Positions 26,359-36,685 of a DNA stretch of 64,000 nt are shown piece after piece. Numbering within the stretch: position 1 is the stretch's first letter; each line of letters begins with the position of its first letter. The notes beneath the pieces were generated by a model. The model searched no databases. It was not told the origin of the DNA and worked only from the letters and a program-made list of their open reading frames with translations. This stretch comes from Chrysoporthe austroafricana. Taxonomy: Eukaryota > Ascomycota > Sordariomycetes > Diaporthales > Cryphonectriaceae. The position numbers were made by a program, and so were the translations under genes. The stretch covers positions 3,906,001 to 3,970,000 of the forward strand of contig JYIP02000005.1 of assembly GCA_001051155.2 (NCBI GenBank), in the 5' to 3' direction.

Positions 26359-28027
26359 ATGGCGCTCACGACGATCCCGCGCGGCGCGGACAGCGCCGCC
26401 AAGGAGCGCACGTGGGAGGAGCACATGCCGCGGATCCGGCAGCTCTACGTGGACGAGGGCAAGACGCTGAAGGAGGTGATGGACATCATGAAGGCAGAGC
26501 ACGGCTTCACGGCCTCGTACGGGACCAGCCCTCCCCCCTCCTCCCGCTGCAGTGCGTATCCCCGGCCTGGGCACAGATGCGCTGACACGCTTTTTCTTGT
26601 ACAGGTCCAAGATGTACAAGCAGAGACTGAGGAAATGGAACTTCCGAAAGAACATCCGGCTCCACCTGCACGAGGACGAGCTGGACTATGCTGCGCTTGT
26701 CGACATCCTGGGCGACGGCGGCCGGGGGTCCGGGCGGCGGGCTTCTGAGGTCCGGCTGGCGACGGGGCAGGTCGTTGATCTCGACCGCCTGGCCTCGCAT
26801 CTGCGCCGCAAGATGTTTTACAGGAGATACGCCCACAGGGCGGTGGCCCCGAACATTATCAAGCCACCTGATGAGTTTCATATGTGTGAGACGATCCTCA
26901 ATAGCACGCGCTCATATATTGTAAGTCCGCATTGATGCGCCCCTCCCCCCTCCAAATCCCAACCACACAAAAGAAAAAAAGAAAAGAAAAACACTACTCA
27001 CAGTCAACCCTTGACGCGTTATCTTGAGACTGATAAAACTCTGGTGATGTCATAGTTTGGACGATTTCAAGGGCCTATCACTACGGTATCAGACATCGAC
27101 TCCACGCGCATCGGAAACCCCGCCATGCAGAAGTGGAACAGGTTCCTATTCACCATCCGCGGCGCCCTGGCGTCGCCCAATCGCTTCGGCCAGGCCCTCG
27201 TGCTCATGCGCCAGGCCCCCGACGAGCTGCGCGACCTCCTCGCGAGCCAGCCAGCGTCCCTCCTCAGCACCTTCTTCCAGTTCATGGTCTACGTCTCGCG
27301 CTGCCTCCAGTCCCTCCACGACCCCGACGACCGGCGGCAGTTCTCAGGCGTCGTCAAGGCCCTGATCAGCTACGCCGCGGCCCTTACGGCGGGCGAGCTT
27401 GGGCTGGCCCCCCCGCAGCCGCCGGCCCACCCGCTCCCCCAGCTGCTCCAGGCGCTCACCCGCGTCGACGACGACCAGCTGTACCCGCTGGCCCTCCAGG
27501 CCTGGAAGCTGTCGTGCCAGAGCTGGGACGCCATCGCGCTCGGCGTGTCGCCCGGCGGCGACGGGGCGGCCGTCGGCCCGCGCCCCCGGGTCTGCCTCTC
27601 GACGGCGGGCGACTGGCTGAACTTCGCCGCGGCGGCGCCCAAGTCGGAAGTCCCGCCAGGCCTCGAGGACACCGTGAACGGGACGCTGCGGGCCCTCATG
27701 GACCAGTACGGCGAGGGGATGGAGGTCGCGGTGGACGACCTGTGGGAGTACGGCACGATGATCGAGGAGATAGTGGACGAGATATACATGGAGCCCGAGG
27801 ACCTGCGGGAGTGCCTCATGTACAACGACATGATGAAAAAGTACTTTGAGGTGCTGTACGCGGGCGACGAAAAGAGGGCGAACGTGGTGCTGCTGCGATC
27901 CCTGGCGGATGGGACGCACGGGATGCAGTTTTTGGAATACATAGAGAACTGTTTCTGGGAGTGGGGGGACTATGAAAAGTCTGTTCAGATGGCGCTCTGG
28001 AGGGCGGAGCTGACGGGGGATTTATGA
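26359..28027 (+). CDS. Clr5-domain protein, 481 aa, three exons
   Basis: Exons: 26359-26516, 26605-26920 and 27056-28027 (1446 nt). Residues about 16-70 match the fungal Clr5 domain: WEEHMPRIRQLYVDEGKTLK, then VMDIMKAEHGFTAS, and across the first intron SKMYKQRLRKWNFRKN. This is a small helical domain common in fungal proteins, named after S. pombe Clr5, and thought to bind DNA or partners. The remainder is helical without a recognised fold: FHMCETILNSTRSYI, then a long C-terminal half rich in Ala/Pro and ending LEYIENCFWEWGDYEKSVQM. ATG 26323, in the same frame, would add twelve residues; I prefer 26359 because it is closer to the conserved domain, but this is not decisive. Downstream on the same strand is a HET-domain gene. 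Function unknown. Confidence 0.85.
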
Positions 28028-29438
28028 TGGACCATGGCTGGGCGATCTATCCTGTGTCTGTATCAAAAAGCCACTGGGCGTGAAGGCTAGCATTGACCTC
28101 GCTCTTCTGTTATGGTCATGCTATAAGCTCGAGGCCAGGATACATCAGTGTCGCTGTGGAAAGGCAAGGCGCCAGGACCAAACAAAAGTTAAAGAAAGCG
28201 AAATACCCTTTTCATATCTCTGTAACTAATAGGATTGTTTTCGATATCGACCTGATATGGGTCTTCTGGTTTTGGACTATGTGCTTACTATACCTGTGAC
28301 AGTGTAGAATTGTGGGTCGCCGATGTACGACATACAGTGAGTGAAATCCGTATAATCACTTGAGGATAGATTAATATAGTAGTGATATCAAGGCTGGAAA
28401 CGAGCCAGAACTCTACAATTTGTACTTCGTGGGTTTTCCTTATACCCAAGTATCTTAAATTTTGTCAAGACATTACAACAGCACGCTGCAGCATAAGGCT
28501 GCAATTTTGTTCAGATGAGACGGCTGAGAACTAAGAACAAGTTGTTGCAAGATAGGCACTGGGCACAGGAGCGCGACAAGCGAGATGCTCGTGCGGTCAT
28601 CTGGTGCCATGATAGCTATTCTGAGATTTTGGGGCAACGCAATGAGTGTACCTCTTTTCAACTATCTGTTGCGTCCATTCGGGCCTCTGCAGTGGCTGCT
28701 CAACACCTCAGACGGCCAAACCGCTCCACACGTGTCTGGCCTCTATCTTACTAGGTACTATCTCTCAGTTTACTAATTTGGTCCTCAGTGAACAGGCCCT
28801 GCGGCATCTTCCTTGGGCGCTTCTTCGAACACCTTGTGGGCCGCTCCCGCTGGATCTACTACGTATCCAGATATGTGTGGGCCATCGAGAAGGCTGAGCA
28901 GGCCAGTCATAGGCGGTCAAAGACGAGACCAACGCTAGTGGCAGATGTCAAAACGCCATCAGGCTAATGTCTGCAGGTCTGTGATGTGGAAAAAAGCCCT
29001 TGCATATCAGCGCGGCTAATGGACATCAGCTCCTTATAAAGTATAGAGAAGGGGAAGAAAAAGGGTTCAGGGGCTAAGCGCAGTGGGCGCCTGGAGGTGG
29101 AGCAGACATCTGCGCGAACGCGGCGAAGCCTCTCGAAGGCCTCAGATGCTACTTCGGGCCGACGAGTCGGCAAGCAGGCAGAGAAAGGATCACTTAGAGG
29201 CCAAGAGCCCTAGCCGCCGTGCATGGATCGGCCCGGGTATGCCTGCATACGATGCTGTTGGTCCTGCAGGCAGAGGCTGTCGCCTGACCAGTGCCAACAG
29301 ACCCTCCTCCTCTCTCCTTTCGTGCAATAAATTGACGGGCGGTGTGCCTCCTTGGACTCCTGGCGGTCCCAGGAGGGTGACGCACCCAGCCTCGCCCTCT
29401 CGCCCTGCTGCCCGTGGCGAGCGAAGCACCTCCCCAGC
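28028..29438. other. AT-richer intergenic stretch between Clr5 and HET genes
   Basis: 1.4 kb with a visibly AT-rich portion at 28180-28500 (many TA steps) and only short unconvincing frames. It may be a decayed repeat or simply a long promoter for the HET gene. No intact mobile element is seen. Confidence 0.5.
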
Positions 29439-31457
29439 ATGCCTTACCGCCCCATCGACGCGCTGACCGAGATCCGGCTCATACGGCTGGCCCCGGGGGC
29501 GTACGACGATGAGATCCAGATGACACTCGAGCCAGCCAGCCTGGCCGCGTGCCCGCCGCCCGAATACGATGCCCTCTCGTACGTCTGGGGCCACGACAAG
29601 TGCCCGACGCCGGCGCGCGTTGACGGCAAGCCGTACACCATCACGGCGAACCTCGACGAGGGCCTTCGCCACCTGCGGGACCCGGCCGCCGAGCGCGTCC
29701 TCTGGGTCGACGCCGTCTGCATTAACCAGCGCGACGACGGCGAGAAGTCCCTCCAGGTCCAGCGCATGCGCGCCATCTACGCTGCCGCGAGCACCGTCAC
29801 CGTCTGGCTCGGCCCGGCCGACGAGCACAGCGAGTTCCTCCTGGGGTACCTCCGGGGCGGGCCCGCCCCCGCCCCCGCCGCCGCCGCCGCCGCCGGCGGG
29901 GACGGCGACGCCCTGCGGCTGCTCGAAGCCGTGTGCAGCTTCTGCGACAGGCCCTGGTTCACGCGGATCTGGGTGGTGCAGGAGTTCGCGCTGTCCGAGA
30001 GGGAGCCTCGCGTCTACTGCGGCCGCAGCTCGGTGCAGCTGGGCCAGGTCCTGCAGCTGGTTGTAGGCTTTCACGACGCGGTCTCGATTGCCCTGGGCCG
30101 CACGAGCATGCAGCGGGTCGTGATGGGCCGGAGCCTGAGCCCTGAAATGTTCGACCTGGTGCAGTCCGCCGCCGCCTGGCTCGAAAAGCGCCCCCAGGAG
30201 TCGCTGAGTGAACTCCAATTGCGAATCACGTATAGCATGACGAAGCTGGCCTCGCTCGTGAATTTGCGCAAGGAGCAGTCCGAGAGGGCGAGGGAGGAAG
30301 CAACAGCGCCCTCGCCAAGGACTCACCGCACCAAACACAGCTCTCCCCTCTTGAGAATCAGGCATGGCGTATCGAAGCTCCTGCGCAGAGGCCACAGCAC
30401 GAGAAAGAAGAGACGGGACCAGGCCAAGAAGGCGGGCGAGGGCGCAACAGGGCCAACACCAGGGCCTCGCCCCGCGTCGCACTTCCCTCGCGTCCTCAGC
30501 AGGGTCGCGTACCTGGAGTCGGCGCACCCCGAGGACAAGATCTTCGGCATCCTAGGGCTGTGCGACTTCCCGGACGACCCGCTCGTGCCGGACTACTCGC
30601 TGCCCACCGGCCGGGTCTACGCGCGGGCCATGGGCCGCATCCTCACCGACCACGCCGGCTTCGTCTACGGCTACTCGGTCTGGCCCGCCGGCGCGGTGTG
30701 GTCCCGGACCGCCGGCTTCCCGCTACCCTCCTGGGCCCCGGACTTCTCGAGGGGCTCGTTCTGGCGCCGCGAGGCCCCCGGCGCCCTCGGCGCCCTGCGC
30801 CGCCTCTGCGAACCAGACGCGCTCCGCTGGGCCGCCGACACCGTGGCCCGCTGCTTCCCCTTCGCGCGCGTCGCGGACGGCGACCGGACCCTCCGTGCCG
30901 GCGGGGTCGGCATCGGCACCGTGGCTGCGAGCTGGGACATGCGGGCTCCGGAGGGCAGAGACGAAGATGCGGCGCTGGCCTCGTGGGCTGCGGCCATCGC
31001 CGAGATGCTGAAGTTGGCCGGGGACCAAGGTCAGGAGGTCTCGAGAGAGACGCTCTTCGATGCCTTCGATAGCACGCCCGGGGAGGATAGTCCCTCTCCT
31101 GAAGCTGTGGAGGCAATCCAGGGACCTGCGGCCGAGCCCGGCGGTGTCGGCGAGGAGGAAGATGGCGTCGGGCTGGAGCTGATGTATGCTGCGCGCAACT
31201 CGCCCGGACAGGTCCTCTTCCTAACCGATACTGGGCGCGTCGGAATGACATGCGAATCGGCGGCAGTCGGGGATCTGGTCGTTGGGCTGTTTGGCATCAA
31301 TCTCCCCGTCGTGCTCCGCAAAGCAGGCGGGTCCCTCGAGATGGTCGGCGTGGCTCGGCTGGGAGACCACAGATGGGGCCACGAGGAGATTCCGAGTGAT
31401 GTGACCGAAGACGAGCTGCTTAGCAGACATGGATTCAAGGTGTACGAGATCGACTGA
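29439..31457 (+). CDS. HET-domain (heterokaryon incompatibility-like) protein, 672 aa, single exon
   Basis: ATG 29439 to TGA 31457 without introns. The HET domain spans about residues 43-190 with the usual landmarks in order: YDALSYVWG, a TITANLDEGLRHLR stretch, VLWVDAVCINQRD, MRAIYAAASTVTVWLG, and CDRPWFTRIWVVQEFALS. A Pro/Ala run (APAPAAAAAA) interrupts the domain after EFLLGYLRGG. The C-terminal part holds segments common downstream of fungal HET domains, such as DKIFGILGLC, VPDYSLPTGRVYARAMG and PSWAPDFSRG. HET domains trigger cell death in non-self recognition, but most members have no assigned function and sequence alone does not show which class this is. The gene is GC-rich against an AT-richer flank. 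No NACHT or WD40 partner domain is present. Confidence 0.93.
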   Translation: MPYRPIDALTEIRLIRLAPGAYDDEIQMTLEPASLAACPPPEYDALSYVWGHDKCPTPARVDGKPYTITANLDEGLRHLRDPAAERVLWVDAVCINQRDDGEKSLQVQRMRAIYAAASTVTVWLGPADEHSEFLLGYLRGGPAPAPAAAAAAGGDGDALRLLEAVCSFCDRPWFTRIWVVQEFALSEREPRVYCGRSSVQLGQVLQLVVGFHDAVSIALGRTSMQRVVMGRSLSPEMFDLVQSAAAWLEKRPQESLSELQLRITYSMTKLASLVNLRKEQSERAREEATAPSPRTHRTKHSSPLLRIRHGVSKLLRRGHSTRKKRRDQAKKAGEGATGPTPGPRPASHFPRVLSRVAYLESAHPEDKIFGILGLCDFPDDPLVPDYSLPTGRVYARAMGRILTDHAGFVYGYSVWPAGAVWSRTAGFPLPSWAPDFSRGSFWRREAPGALGALRRLCEPDALRWAADTVARCFPFARVADGDRTLRAGGVGIGTVAASWDMRAPEGRDEDAALASWAAAIAEMLKLAGDQGQEVSRETLFDAFDSTPGEDSPSPEAVEAIQGPAAEPGGVGEEEDGVGLELMYAARNSPGQVLFLTDTGRVGMTCESAAVGDLVVGLFGINLPVVLRKAGGSLEMVGVARLGDHRWGHEEIPSDVTEDELLSRHGFKVYEID

Positions 31458-31938
31458 GGATCTTGCCTGCGAGGAATGTCAAAGGACCTCTGGACGTCTT
31501 ATGTAAATCTACCGTACGTTTCTCGGATCCGCCAGAGACCCTTGTATTAGGTGGGCAACTTATTTAGGCATATGGCTTCAAGATAAACACTTAGAAATAG
31601 AGACGGTACGACACGAGATGTTAGGCCAAGGAGCAATATAAGCCCCAAGCTAGTGTAATTGTACGCCTGAAAGCGCGAGGTATCTACTACCGAGTCCGCC
31701 CATGCCTTATTTTTGGTGGTATCTTCCAAGCTGCCCGCCCAAGCCATGATATCATACATGATTATATGCGTAGGATTACTCCCAAACCAAGAACAGATAC
31801 CCACGCGCCGCCCAAGAAATGCCAATTCCAGCCGATCCCAAATATGCATATAGCGCCAGAGATTATGTTTTAATTATGGACAAAAGAAGAAAAGAGACAA
31901 AGAAAAGGTGCATCTGTCTTCGATGCTGGTCCTCCTGA
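31458..31938. other. Intergenic between convergent genes
   Basis: 480 bp, AT-richer than the flanking coding DNA, between the stops of the HET gene (+) and the Ser-rich protein gene (-). No gene is seen. Confidence 0.6.
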
Positions 31939-33450
31939 CTAGGCGTGGCTCAGCTCCTCCATGACCACGTCGCACAGGTGCTCGTACCGGCTGGCGTCGA
32001 ACCGCTTCCTCTTCCAGCCGCTCATGCGCAGCCTGTCGATCCGCGCCTGCCGGTCCCTGCTCTTGAGCTCCTCGAGCTCGCTGTCCTCGTCGCCGCCGCC
32101 GGCGCTCGCGAAGCTCATGCTGCTCGAGCAGCGGCCCCAGCTGGCGGCGCTGGCGCTCCGGCTCCGGCCGCCCTGCAGGCTCATGCGGTTAAGCGACGCC
32201 GCGACGAGCGACGCCGCGTCGTGCAGGGCCGGCGACCCGGCGCGCTCCTCCTGCTGCTGCCGGAGGTCGGCATCGAGGAGCTCGTCGAGCGCCGCCGTGT
32301 GGCTCGCGACCTGCGCCCTGAGCGCGGACAGCACCTCGCAGTACCGGGCCAGCGACCGCACCGGGTCCGCGTCGGAGGCGTCGCCCCGGGGGAAGAGGAA
32401 CTCCTCGGCGCTGTCGTCGGCCGAGGCGGCGGAGTCGGTGTCGTCCGGGCTGAGCTCGTCGCCCTCGCTGATGGAGGGCATCGAGGGCGGCGAGCAGGCG
32501 GGCGCCTCGGCCTCCTGCCGCGAGGCGCGCCGGCTCGGCGGCAGCTCGGGCAGCTCCTGCCGCATCGCGCCCGCCGCGAAGTAGTCGTCGTCGAAGCCCA
32601 GCGTCGGCGAGTCGGGCCGGATCGCGGGCTCGGCCAGTGTAAACGACCACCGGCTCTGGTCCTTGGGCAGCTCGAACGAGACCTTCTTCTTCTGGGGCCG
32701 GCTGCTGCTGCTGCGCGGGTCGTGGGCGAGGCTCGACTTCCGCGAAGCGGTGGAGGTCGGCGTCGACATGCCGCAGTCCGGCGTCCAGGCGCGGGAGGAG
32801 ACGGAGCCCGACGGCGAGTGCAGGCTCAGCAGCGAGGACGCCGCGGAGCTGGATCGCGTCTGCGAGACCGCTGCCTCCTCGGCGGCCCGGAGGAGCGCCG
32901 CGGCGCGTTCGTAGTGGGCCCGTGCCTGCTGCAGGAGGCTGATCCTGTAGGCCGACGCGGGCGCGAGCGGTCGGGCGCACATCTCGAGGGACGTCGCGGC
33001 GTAGAAGTTTAGGCAGATCAAGTACGCCGGCTCGACCGTGGACTGGACACAGGGGTCAGTATAAAGACTCGCAGCCGGGGCGGGGGAGGACACCACACTG
33101 ACAGTGTTCCTGATATTGCTCAGGATCTCATTGCACCTTGCCGAACACGCACGGAACCGTCGAGTAACGTGGTACCGTTTTATCTCCGTGATGGCTCGCT
33201 TCCACTCGGCCGACGTGCTCGGGATGCTGGGCAGGGACGCGGGTACCTGCTGGGACTGGCGCTTCATGGAGGCCCTGACGGGCGGCCTCGATAGTTTTAT
33301 CACCGGGCCAATATCGCTGGTGTTGCGCCTATGGTGGGCCGGTGAGACTGGAGGCGAGTAGGATGCCCGCTTGCTGGAGGTGGACCTGGAGCCGAAGCCC
33401 GCGGTCGGGCTCGGACTGCTGAGCATGAGTGGGATAAGGCCCTTAGGCAT
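31939..33450 (-). CDS. Conserved-looking fungal Ser-rich protein of unknown function, 503 aa
   Basis: Single exon from ATG 33450 to the stop at 31939. The N-terminal ~90 residues are Ser/Pro-rich and basic (SSPSPTAGFGSRSTSSKRAS). A helical block follows at about 95-200: SAEWKRAITEIKRYHVTRRF, CSARCNEILSNI, AYLICLNFYAATSLEMCARP and ISLLQQARAHYERAAALLRA, a pattern resembling a TPR-like or MIT-like helical bundle. The centre is disordered with a KKKVSFELP motif. The C-terminal third has a second helical stretch (VRSLARYCEVLSALRAQVAS) and ends with a basic coiled segment ELEELKSRDRQARIDRLRMS. I do not recognise the family. The strong GC3 bias and coherent helices support a real gene. Confidence 0.8.
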   Translation of the reverse strand: MPKGLIPLMLSSPSPTAGFGSRSTSSKRASYSPPVSPAHHRRNTSDIGPVIKLSRPPVRASMKRQSQQVPASLPSIPSTSAEWKRAITEIKRYHVTRRFRACSARCNEILSNIRNTVSVVSSPAPAASLYTDPCVQSTVEPAYLICLNFYAATSLEMCARPLAPASAYRISLLQQARAHYERAAALLRAAEEAAVSQTRSSSAASSLLSLHSPSGSVSSRAWTPDCGMSTPTSTASRKSSLAHDPRSSSSRPQKKKVSFELPKDQSRWSFTLAEPAIRPDSPTLGFDDDYFAAGAMRQELPELPPSRRASRQEAEAPACSPPSMPSISEGDELSPDDTDSAASADDSAEEFLFPRGDASDADPVRSLARYCEVLSALRAQVASHTAALDELLDADLRQQQEERAGSPALHDAASLVAASLNRMSLQGGRSRSASAASWGRCSSSMSFASAGGGDEDSELEELKSRDRQARIDRLRMSGWKRKRFDASRYEHLCDVVMEELSHA

Positions 33451-34282
33451 GGTTCTATGCTGGCTGCGCGGTGTGCTGGCTGATCTGGGCCGTGGTAGTG
33501 TCGGGTGTGGTGATCCGGGAACTATACGGAATCCCAGCACCGAAAGGCCGCATATATCTCACTCCCTCGTTGAGGCCGGCGGCGGACTGACTCGTCGGCA
33601 GGCGATGAACCCTCCTCGCAGAGGCCGGGCAGTCCACGGAACGGCAGTGCTGATCTAGGTGAGACGAAGATCGCGTCGATGACGAAGTATGAGACACGGC
33701 TGGGCGGCTTGTGATCAGCGGGGAGAAGAGGACCAAGGTGTCGTCGGGCTGTGGGCAACTGTCTGTCGGTCTGGCTCCCCCTTGCCTGCCTGCTTGTCTG
33801 TCTGTCTGTGTGCCTTCAAGGGTCGACGAGTATATCTCAGGGAGTTCGGATACCGACCGCCTGGAGACGAGAGGTGTTCAGGGCCGGGCGGGCTGGCAGT
33901 GAGATTAAGAGTCGAGGTGATCGCTTCCAGGGTGGACCGAGGGCGTCTCAGAGTCTCAGACAAAACAGCTGGGTGGTCTCGCGGGCATGGATGAGGGGAT
34001 TCGGGAGGCCGGGTTCTGGTTGAGACAGGTCCGCGTGCTATGGTACAATGGTAAAAAGAGCTTCGGGACTTATTCGTGCTCTGGTGGGGGGGAGGGGAAG
34101 GTAGGGAGAGAAATGGCAGAGGACGACTCTGGTGCTGCTGACAGGCTGCTGGGGCAGAAATTAAAAGTGGATATATCGAAAAGTATCTCAATCATCAACC
34201 GTCCAAAGTAAGCGTGGTACTATATGTAAGTACCGCAGCCCGTCGTCGACGATGAAGAAGAACGAGCGAACGACTTCTTCCA

Positions 34283-34310
34283 GGCTGGCTGGCTGGCTGG
34301 CTGGCTGGCT
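34283..34310. repeat. (GGCT)7 microsatellite
   Basis: Seven perfect tandem copies of the tetranucleotide GGCT between CCA and GAACGG. Likely polymorphic in length. Confidence 0.95.
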
Positions 34311-34768
34311 GAACGGCGACGGCGACGACAACCACGACAATAGTGCGACAGAAGCGCAGGAAAAAAAACCACCAAAAAACCAAGAAAAAAAAAAGAGAAG
34401 ACGGCCAGACATGAACGGTCGCGGGCAGGTCGGCACAGAAAAGGAGGACACGACGAGATTGAGCCCGATCGAGCCCGCACCCCTTCGGTGACCTGTCGTC
34501 GTCGCTCGCGCTCGTGCTCAAATTACCTGCCCCCCCCCAGCCCCCCGGGCCTGGCAGCTCCAGCCAGCACCAACACCAGCGAGGCGCGGCCCACTCTGCA
34601 CGTTTTCCTCTCGAGGGAACCTTGCAAATCGCCTGCATCCACGCCCGACCGCACGGGTCCCTCCCTGTCCGAGTCCTGTGCAGCTTCGTGTCTGGACGAC
34701 AAGAGCCGTCGCTACTGCAAGGGGCGCCCCAGCTCAGGAACAAGACGGGTGCGAGATCCGGTTAGTAA

Positions 34769-34812
34769 GGGGTCCCACAGGGGATCCCACAGGGGAGCCC
34801 ACAGGGGGTCCT
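34769..34812. repeat. 12-bp tandem repeat, about 3.5 copies
   Basis: Units of the form GGG(G/A)(T/G)CCCACAG repeat at 12-bp spacing, with substitutions at the fourth and fifth bases (including a GGATCC variant). The last unit is degenerate. Confidence 0.85.
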
Positions 34813-34903
34813 GGGGGCGTGGGAGCCTCTTGGCGGCCAGGGGTGGATGGCTCGCGCAATTTCTGACAGCTGCCACGGTCAACCCGGTGTCATCCACCAA
34901 CGA

Positions 34904-34933
34904 CACCCACCACCCACCACCCACCACCCACCA
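34904..34933. repeat. CCACCAC heptanucleotide repeat
   Basis: Four or more copies of a CACCCAC/CCACCAC heptamer, followed by looser CCACCA sequence to about 34975. Pure C/A on the plus strand. Confidence 0.85.
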
Positions 34934-36030
34934 TTGCCACCATGCACCACCATCTCGACCACCACCACCACGGACTAGGTGCTTTACTTGCATACGTAGC
35001 ACATCGCCCATGGGCGCCTCTGCATGGAGGGGGTGAAACGGTGACAGGCACCGGGCTAGGGGGGATCCATCCGTGAGCCCCGCCGCCGCAACGCTCAGAT
35101 CCGTGAGCGTCCCCCCTACTGAACACCTAGCACCTCGCTGTGGCGGATGGCTTGGGCTAGCACTCCAATTGTCGTACCATCGTATGGGCTCGGGACGCCA
35201 AGTCGACGCGGCCGGGCGGTTGGTGTCTTGAGACTATCAGCAGCGGCCGTCGCCCTAAAGGTTCGGACGAGATCGTCCTACGGAGAGCTGGGACGAACCC
35301 TCCATACGGCTGGCAGCAGTCGATCCCCGGCCTCGCCAGCGCCAGACGATCGCGGTGGGGGTTTCAGATCGACCAGCGCGCAACCGAGATGCAACCTCAG
35401 ACAGGTGACTCTCCCCTCCCCACACGAATTTGGAATATGAGAGATGGGGAGAAGGGCGCCCCGGCAGGAGGGTGCTGCTGCTGCCCGCCCAGCAGACAAG
35501 CAACGGAGCCCGGGGGAGTCGAGACCGCCGCCGCCGCGTCTTGTTTATCTTTAGCCTTTCTTCGCTTAGCACGCGACGAGAGAGAGGACAACTCCACCCC
35601 GGCGCCCGCAGCCCAGCGCTGTCCACCCTACGCGGTGACGGCCTCGACAGCCTAATTTCCGGCCCCCGACTCCACGAGCGCGGTCGCGAGGGGGGGCCCT
35701 CATTCGTCAGGTCGTCCTTGAAGATTCCACCTCGGGGCTGGAGATCAATGCACCGCGGCGTGCGCAGGTCGGTCATCAGCGGGCGGCGGCCCTTGTACAA
35801 ACTCTGTTCTGATCCCAACCCATCTCCGAATCGCCCGTGGTGCGGACGCCCCGTCTGCTCCGTACTTAGAAGCAAGCACTTACATAGACGTACGGCCCCT
35901 CTGCCCCACGTCCCGCCACTGTCGCCGCTTCAACCTTGCACCAACGTCATTACGCGCGGGCAGGGCCTAGGAAATGACCCTCGTATCAAGCGTAGGTCCC
36001 GGCCTTACCCCTCCGGAGGGGGGATTTCAC

Positions 36031-36062
36031 AAAAAAAAAAAAAGAAAGAAAAAGAAAAAAAA
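36031..36062. repeat. A-rich purine run
   Basis: Thirteen A followed by AAAG-type units, 32 nt of A/G only. Confidence 0.85.
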
Positions 36063-36685
36063 GTCCGTCCAGGTCACAGATCTCGACGGGTGCGTGTATG
36101 CCGTCCTGCTCGCTTCAGCAGCCTCATTTCCACGGCCTAAAGAGGGCCCAACGTCGACTCCGGTACCGATCCGCCGGGGTCCACACCTCTCCGCTTCGTA
36201 GGTGACCTGTCGCCAGGCTTCTCGTGAGCGCTCACACAAAGACCCGCGACGACCGCGCATTTTGTACGCACGGCTGGGCCACGTGAAGCTTATGCTTTGG
36301 ACCATTCGATCCTCCACTCTCCGTAGTAGACCAGCTCTTTCGGTACTGATAGTATTGTAGCATCCAACACTTCACCGCCGGAATACCGGATAGGAAAGCA
36401 GATCAGTCAGTTTGCCATCACCCACGTAGGTTTTTAAGGGTACCAGCGATGCTTAGAAGGACAGGGCACGGCCAAGCTGTAGCAGGCGAAATAGCTCGTT
36501 GAACCGACCTCGCACATGACGGACGACGGTCTGACCTCTCAGGGGATGCATATCGCTTGGGAATTCTTATTGAACAAGTTCTGGTGGGCCGTAGGAACCT
36601 CTCGTAAGGTACTCTGGATGGGTTGTCTCTGGAGGTTACGATATTGTGGGTGTATATCAGCTGGATGGGTGTATCTGTACGTGAA

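Larger units (their letters stand above)
33451..36685. other. Long gene-free stretch with simple repeats
   Basis: 3.2 kb between the divergent Ser-rich protein gene and the 3' end of HisRS. I found no convincing exon chain on either strand; longer frames (34.2-34.7, 35.3-36.1 kb) are Arg/Ser/Pro-rich with no similarity. It carries several tandem repeats and purine runs listed separately. A non-coding transcript or long 5' leader of the Ser-rich protein gene is possible. Confidence 0.6.

Noticed and set aside
35255..36140. 200-codon frames on both strands
   Set aside because: Mutually overlapping, Arg/Ser-rich and ending in a purine run; no coherent gene model.
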